Assembly: GCA_030549495.1 (NCBI GenBank) | Contig: JAUIRK010000866.1 | Span: 635,001 to 699,000, forward strand | Length of the DNA: 64,000 nucleotides | Direction of reading: 5' to 3' | Origin: Nectonema munidae | Lineage: Eukaryota > Nematomorpha > Nectonematoida > Nectonematidae | Part shown: positions 63,579 through 64,000 of the stretch, piece after piece | Numbering within the stretch: position 1 is the stretch's first letter | How the letters are laid out: the number at the start of each line of letters is the position of its first letter | Program-made: the position numbers and the translations under genes | Notes under the pieces: generated by a model | What the model saw: only the letters and a program-made list of their open reading frames with translations | Told to the model about the DNA's origin: nothing | The model's database searches: none

Positions 63579-63886
63579 ACGAATACATAGATACCACATT
63601 TATATTGGCATTGAACACCCATATGAAAAAGAGGAGCATAGCAGTTAGAAGATACCTTTAATTTGCTTTAGGCGAAGCAGGTCGTCCCGGAAGAAATGGA
63701 CGAAAGGGGATGAAAGGGTCCAGAGGAGAAGAAGGGATGCAGGGAAATGTTGGGAATGAAGGAGAATTAGGAAATTCCGGCAGAAAAGGAAATGATGGAA
63801 GATCTGGAAATGCTGGACAGATTGGGCCAATCGGAATGCGAGGAAAGCCTGGAGAAATGGGAATGGATGGGAGAGTTGGTCTAAAA
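34803..63886 (+). CDS. Type II transmembrane collagen with furin site (exons 1-10, incomplete)
   Basis: Ten exons join in frame over 29 kb: 34803-35159, 36087-36341, 38826-39087, 43378-43529, 46219-46344, 47168-47450, 47525-47748, 61297-61422, 62226-62370 and 63672-63886. They give 715 codons, and the gene runs past the window. Residues 1-55 are cytoplasmic, 56-78 a transmembrane span (LLLLAHLIIIIFFCITTLI), and 83-119 a coiled coil. R-E-K-R at about 226-229 is a furin-type site. C-x-C at 293-295 lies just before the Gly-X-Y domain, which starts at about 298. This is the plan of membrane-associated collagens (types XIII, XXIII, XXV) and, in the N-terminal plan and furin site, of nematode cuticle collagens. 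A secreted ectodomain trimer is expected. The triple helix is poor in Pro and rich in Lys, Asp, Asn and Met. Confidence 0.87.
35821..35945 (-). repeat. SINE family B, in collagen intron 1 to 2
   Basis: Minus-strand order GGATGTCATATG, GTTGATCCAGATGATCTGGG, B box GGGTTCGATTTCA, then ATCGTGACTATCC. Homologous to 21165-21285. The A box is mutated. Confidence 0.78.
36087..36341 (+). CDS. Collagen exon 2: non-collagenous stalk
   Basis: 85 codons, phase 0 at both ends (TTTGCAG/TTT and TTC/GTAAGT). It contains WVVHEFTNGNNFVSNEFYP and QVYCIYTPLYVASNNEF. No domain was recognised. The first dozen residues are rich in Phe and Cys; an additional small exon before this one cannot be excluded. Confidence 0.68.
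36471..38385 (+). mobile_element. Decayed Tigger/Jerky-like (pogo) transposon
   Basis: Plus-strand fragments: KARKTITLETKLEILKQHER (HTH N-terminus), LSASTVATIKKYTEKIMQVF (frame shifted), NKKAWTTRTVFKNEVTNFF, the DDE stretch KALLLLDNAPGPP followed by VRVSF, and SLIQPMDQGIISTLKAYYLR. LLLDNAPGH and LIQPMDQGII are hallmarks of Tigger and jerky transposases. A poly(A)-like AATAAA occurs at 38223. The 3' terminal sequence near 38380 reads AACTCGCTCGTTAATCGAG. No matching 5' inverted repeat was found, so the left end is lost or diverged. Many stops and shifts show it is dead. It lies in the collagen intron between exons 2 and 3. Confidence 0.85.
38556..38735 (+). repeat. SINE family C (tRNA-derived)
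   Basis: GTTAGGGTGTACCTCCCAGC, TTAACAGTTGAAGG, then the B box GGGGTTCGATTTCC and CAAGGCTCCC, followed by ATAAAATCACA and GCTGAAAGTGC. It matches 58266-58432 over its whole length in the opposite orientation. Confidence 0.83.
38826..39087 (+). CDS. Collagen exon 3: furin site region
   Basis: Starts GAT-GAA-AAT after CATAG, phase 0, and ends in phase 1 at A/GTATGT. SLSREKRQQSK carries the R-x-K-R proprotein convertase site. The rest is charged and helical (NNLFEELIESLRKSMKISKK), leading into the Cys knot of exon 4. Confidence 0.78.
40007..42057 (+). mobile_element. Full-length but decayed pogo/Tigger transposon with TIRs
   Basis: 2,051 bases bounded by TA (40005-40006 and 42058-42059). The left end is CAGTGGAACCCCGGTTAACG and the right end, read inward, is CAGTAGAACTCCGTTATTAA. 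Subterminal GACCACCCCGATNNTNNGACC motifs also mirror each other. Inside, plus-strand remnants keep the pogo order: KGWLNRFKKDKFGDF (CENPB-type HTH), DIYNMDERLIL (D-I-Y-N-x-D-E, first catalytic Asp), KKRPRCFKNVN and a weak LDN. The TA target and TIR form fit Tc1/mariner-superfamily elements of the pogo group. It lies between collagen exons 3 and 4. Confidence 0.9.
42470..42853 (+). mobile_element. LINE 3' end with (TTATG)n tail
   Basis: Plus-strand reading: FKRNDMITVYNIANEK, then KKLYLKSFFTQRMINDWNAL with PDFVIKAPSLNVFKNRLDEF and a stop. This is the C-terminal end of a CR1/L2/Daphne-like RT (FF.QR...DWN.LP..VV.A.SLN.FKN.LD). The 3' UTR has a small AGGC-TTTTTT-GCCT stem, then CGCTAATAAATTATG and three or four TTATG units. 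A short tandem tail in place of poly(A) is typical of these clades. Confidence 0.87.
43378..43529 (+). CDS. Collagen exon 4: Cys knot and first Gly-X-Y triplets
   Basis: The split codon A/TG makes Met, followed by C-Q-C-P-N and then GRD GER GET GEK GEP triplets without interruption. The C-x-C is placed to disulfide-link the three chains at the start of the helix. The donor CAA/GTAAGA is canonical. Confidence 0.9.
43530..46218. other. Collagen intron 4
   Basis: No additional Gly-X-Y exon or gene was seen. It contains the tandem duplication at 45741-46032. Confidence 0.6.
45741..46032 (+). repeat. Nearly identical tandem duplication, period about 152
   Basis: Two copies in direct order, from about 45741 and 45893. 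Each runs TTTATATTTTGCTATTTTTT to GTGTAATTAAGCAATATAAT and TTAGCTTTAATTAA. They differ by only a few bases, so the duplication is recent. Confidence 0.88.
46219..46344 (+). CDS. Collagen exon 5: 14 Gly-X-Y triplets
   Basis: Exactly 126 bases, phase 0. Triplets GSP GIP GRK GND, then ARA in place of a Gly triplet (GCA where GGA is expected), then GKD GLD GRN GIH GKD GNP GLD GED GNP. Confidence 0.92.
46835..46990 (+). repeat. SINE family B, degraded
   Basis: AAGGCCTAGTTTTGG keeps an A-box-like start, and GAGTTTGATTCCCAATCGTC the B box. The body TTCAATTATGGAAAATTATT with CTCCCTAAGATG parallels the copy at 35821-35945. Confidence 0.6.
47168..47450 (+). CDS. Collagen exon 6: Gly-X-Y with a short interruption
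   Basis: 94 codons plus one base. Regular Gly-X-Y runs to about 47410; GEDFM-GNSTA then breaks the repeat before GEK GFK G. Such breaks give flexible points in non-fibrillar collagens. It is followed by a 74-base intron. Confidence 0.93.
47525..47748 (+). CDS. Collagen exon 7: Met- and Gly-rich triplets
   Basis: Completes the split Gly codon and carries 74 codons of unbroken Gly-X-Y, with many GM. triplets (GMM, GMA, GMG-like). Ends GRE/GTAGGA, phase 0. A 13.5-kb intron follows. Confidence 0.92.
48830..49457. mobile_element. Non-autonomous hAT element with perfect 8-base TSD
   Basis: Identical 8-mers TTTGTATC flank it (48822-48829 and 49458-49465). The ends are inverted: CAGGGATGGACCGAGAGGGG on the left; CAGTGAGGGATCCAGAAATC on the right read inward. 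Each is followed by a long G tract on its own strand (G14-like at about 48845; C-run at 49415-49430 on the plus strand). CAG-G-type ends and 8-base duplications are hAT features. It is 628 bases with no transposase. An internal G-run/C-run pair at 48845-48892 can itself pair. Confidence 0.9.
49871..50200. mobile_element. Probable hAT-type MITE with internal G/C tracts
   Basis: The left end is CAGTGGCATACGAAGACC and the right end read inward is CAGTGGTGAATTAAAGGG. Both start with CAGTGG, as many hAT ends do. The centre at about 50043-50079 has a G13 tract, TCCCCCGG and a C15 tract. The flanking octamers do not match, so the two ends may belong to different or old insertions. Confidence 0.45.
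50341..50356. repeat. G-tract
   Basis: A G14-like run followed by TGGTC. It is the fourth G- or C-rich tract within 1.5 kb and stands out in A/T-rich DNA. Confidence 0.8.
50748..52680 (+). mobile_element. Decayed hAT transposon, CGGBP1-like transposase
   Basis: The transposase starts near ATG 51204. ELFCILCSTSVN and, after a one-base slip in a T run, EKHKSTKKHQ form a BED-type C2-H2 finger. VKCFLESNIPLHKLGHSGL resembles human CGGBP1 and related hAT proteins. LSDAAKDNISAGKQLK, FHVTCFAHLLHNCALKVKAH and HPIVTRWGSWIKAA are the hAT core, and NCQATTVAVERSFSCLKTYV the C-terminal dimerisation part, ending with a stop at about 52559. A few stops and shifts break it. Both flanks hold GTCAACTTTTT direct repeats. 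The putative ends AGGGCGGTTAAAAGTCA (left) and AGGGGCAACAAAAATTGA (right, inward) are only partly alike, so the borders are approximate. Confidence 0.82.
52681..54180. other. Intronic stretch of the collagen gene
   Basis: No gene was recognised. An open frame at 52743-52979 resembles no family known to me. Confidence 0.45.
54184..54189 (-). promoter_or_regulatory. Poly(A) signal for the minus-strand exon
   Basis: AATAAA on the minus strand, 57 bases after the TAA of the exon at 54246-54427. Plausible, but A/T-rich DNA gives chance matches. Confidence 0.45.
54246..54427 (-). CDS. Candidate 3'-terminal coding exon of an unknown nested gene
   Basis: On the minus strand an acceptor TATTTAG/TG opens a frame that ends with TAA at 54246. 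It encodes VRFGMNVAGNIDGNKRKML through KSKVKEPPLVSKPKLNGIKF to KEHY-stop. Composition is that of a real protein (Lys, Pro, Asn, mixed residues), unlike the Phe/Ile/Leu-rich noise frames nearby. A poly(A) signal AATAAA follows 57 bases after the stop (54189-54184). The incoming intron is phase 1; upstream exons, which would lie above 54428, were not found. If read from its own Met (54413) it would be a 56-residue protein. Function not recognised. Confidence 0.5.
55245..55335. repeat. GGACATTTGGCCGAA-type minisatellite
   Basis: Units of about 15-18 bases: CAGACATTTGGCCGAATG, AACATTTAGCAGACG, GACATTTGGCCGAACA, then decayed ones. The same motif is at 33850-33958 (other strand), and one unit (GCCAAATGTCTGGTC) near 55523. 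Confidence 0.7.
56741..56870. mobile_element. 130-base piggyBac MITE flanked by TTAA
   Basis: TTAA lies on both sides (56737-56740 and 56871-56874). The left end is CCCATTTAGGACCAATGTTC and the right end read inward is CCTATTTAAGCCCAAGCAAA. The TTAA duplication and CCY start are the piggyBac signature. It has no coding capacity. It also contains a near-repeat of ATCGTCTGC (about 56821 and 56842). Confidence 0.8.
58266..58432 (-). repeat. SINE family C
   Basis: Minus-strand order TTAGGGTATACCTCACATC, TTAACAGTTGAAGG, B box GGGGTTCGATCCCC, AAGGCTCCCC, AACAAAATCACA, then CGCCTGAAAGCGC. It aligns end to end with 38556-38735. Confidence 0.84.
58967..59010. other. Perfect 14-base inverted repeat (hairpin)
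   Basis: TATATTCAGGGTGT and its exact complement ACACCCTGAATATA flank a 16-base loop. It lies in the large collagen intron. Such a hairpin could be the remains of a small element; no target duplication was found. Confidence 0.8.
61297..61422 (+). CDS. Collagen exon 8: 14 Gly-X-Y triplets
   Basis: Again exactly 126 bases, phase 0. GEK GEK GLD GRD GTD GKV GRD GMP GKD GNP GND, then AKK where Gly is expected, GMD GNM. The same length and a GND-A imperfection as in exon 5 suggest a common origin of the two exons. Confidence 0.92.
61623..61642. repeat. (AT)n microsatellite
   Basis: About nine AT units; another (TA) run lies at 61733-61750. Both sit just upstream of the LINE 3' UTR fragment. Confidence 0.8.
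61770..61955 (+). mobile_element. LINE 3' UTR fragment with (TTC)n tail
   Basis: GAAGCGGCTCATTGGCC matches the UTR motif of the LINE at 17265-19195. A T-rich stretch, then AAAATAAATTCTTCTTCTTC and a TTC/CTT run end it. It is a very short 5'-truncated insertion in the intron between collagen exons 8 and 9. Confidence 0.65.
62226..62370 (+). CDS. Collagen exon 9: 16 Gly-X-Y triplets
   Basis: Acceptor AATAG/GGC, donor CAG/GTAACA, ending in phase 1. Rich in G-x-D triplets (GLD GMD GLD GID), a strongly acidic patch of the helix. Confidence 0.92.
63541..63576. repeat. Compound (CA)n(TA)n microsatellite
   Basis: Five CA units followed by about twelve TA units, about 95 bases upstream of collagen exon 10. 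Confidence 0.9.
63672..63886 (+). CDS. Collagen exon 10: Gly-X-Y, last in window
   Basis: Completes the split Gly with GC, then 71 codons of unbroken Gly-X-Y (GRP GRN GRK GMK, and on to GMD GRV GLK). The donor AAA/GTATGC shows that more exons lie beyond 64000. Confidence 0.92.
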
Positions 63887-63984
63887 GTATGCTATGATAT
63901 AATATTATAATATATATTAATGTCTTATCTATAGCGTGGGAACAAAAATTTAAGTTAAGGGGTTTTTAATTAAAAGGTAAGAAG

Positions 63985-64000
63985 CCAGATGGCCTAGTGG
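63985..64000 (+). repeat. Start of a SINE family B copy, cut by window end
   Basis: GCCAGATGGCCTAGTGG is identical to the A-box start of the family B copy at 21285. The rest lies beyond the window. Confidence 0.65.

Overview
This window is animal nuclear DNA. It is strongly A/T-rich by eye. Its genes have spliceosomal GT-AG introns, and it holds tRNA-derived SINEs, LINE-type retrotransposon debris and several DNA transposon families (piggyBac, pogo/Tigger, hAT). Nothing bacterial or viral was seen. A secreted serpin relative and a furin-site transmembrane collagen fit an invertebrate, perhaps an arthropod; the sequence alone does not settle the species.

Two plus-strand host genes could be rebuilt exon by exon with matching splice phases. 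(1) 22800-31448: a complete, divergent, secreted serpin-like protein of 328 residues in five exons, with a signal peptide and a poly(A) signal 36 bases after the stop. It is Cys-rich, lacks the breach Trp and has a degenerate hinge, so it is probably not a protease inhibitor. (2) 34803 to beyond 64000: the first ten exons (715 codons) of a type II transmembrane collagen with a coiled coil, an R-E-K-R furin site, a C-x-C knot and a Pro-poor Gly-X-Y domain. A third gene is suggested by a lone 3'-terminal exon on the minus strand (54246-54427), nested in a collagen intron.

Layout: 1-551 perfect (GAT)n; 552-22700 mostly non-genic, with LINE ends, an internally deleted piggyBac, SINEs, and one LINE carrying a SINE with a 13-base target duplication; 22800-31448 serpin, with a decayed piggyBac in intron 3 and a foldback element in intron 4; 32883-33640 the inverse partner of a repeat at 4040-4580; 34803-64000 collagen, whose introns hold two pogo/Tigger copies, a LINE end, SINEs, a hAT MITE with a perfect 8-base target duplication, a decayed CGGBP1-like hAT, and a 130-base piggyBac MITE bounded by TTAA.

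At least three tRNA-derived SINE families (here A, B and C) recur. The most novel items are the serpin-like protein, the collagen, the nested minus-strand exon and the unclassified repeat pair. No CRISPR, rRNA or functional tRNA gene was seen.
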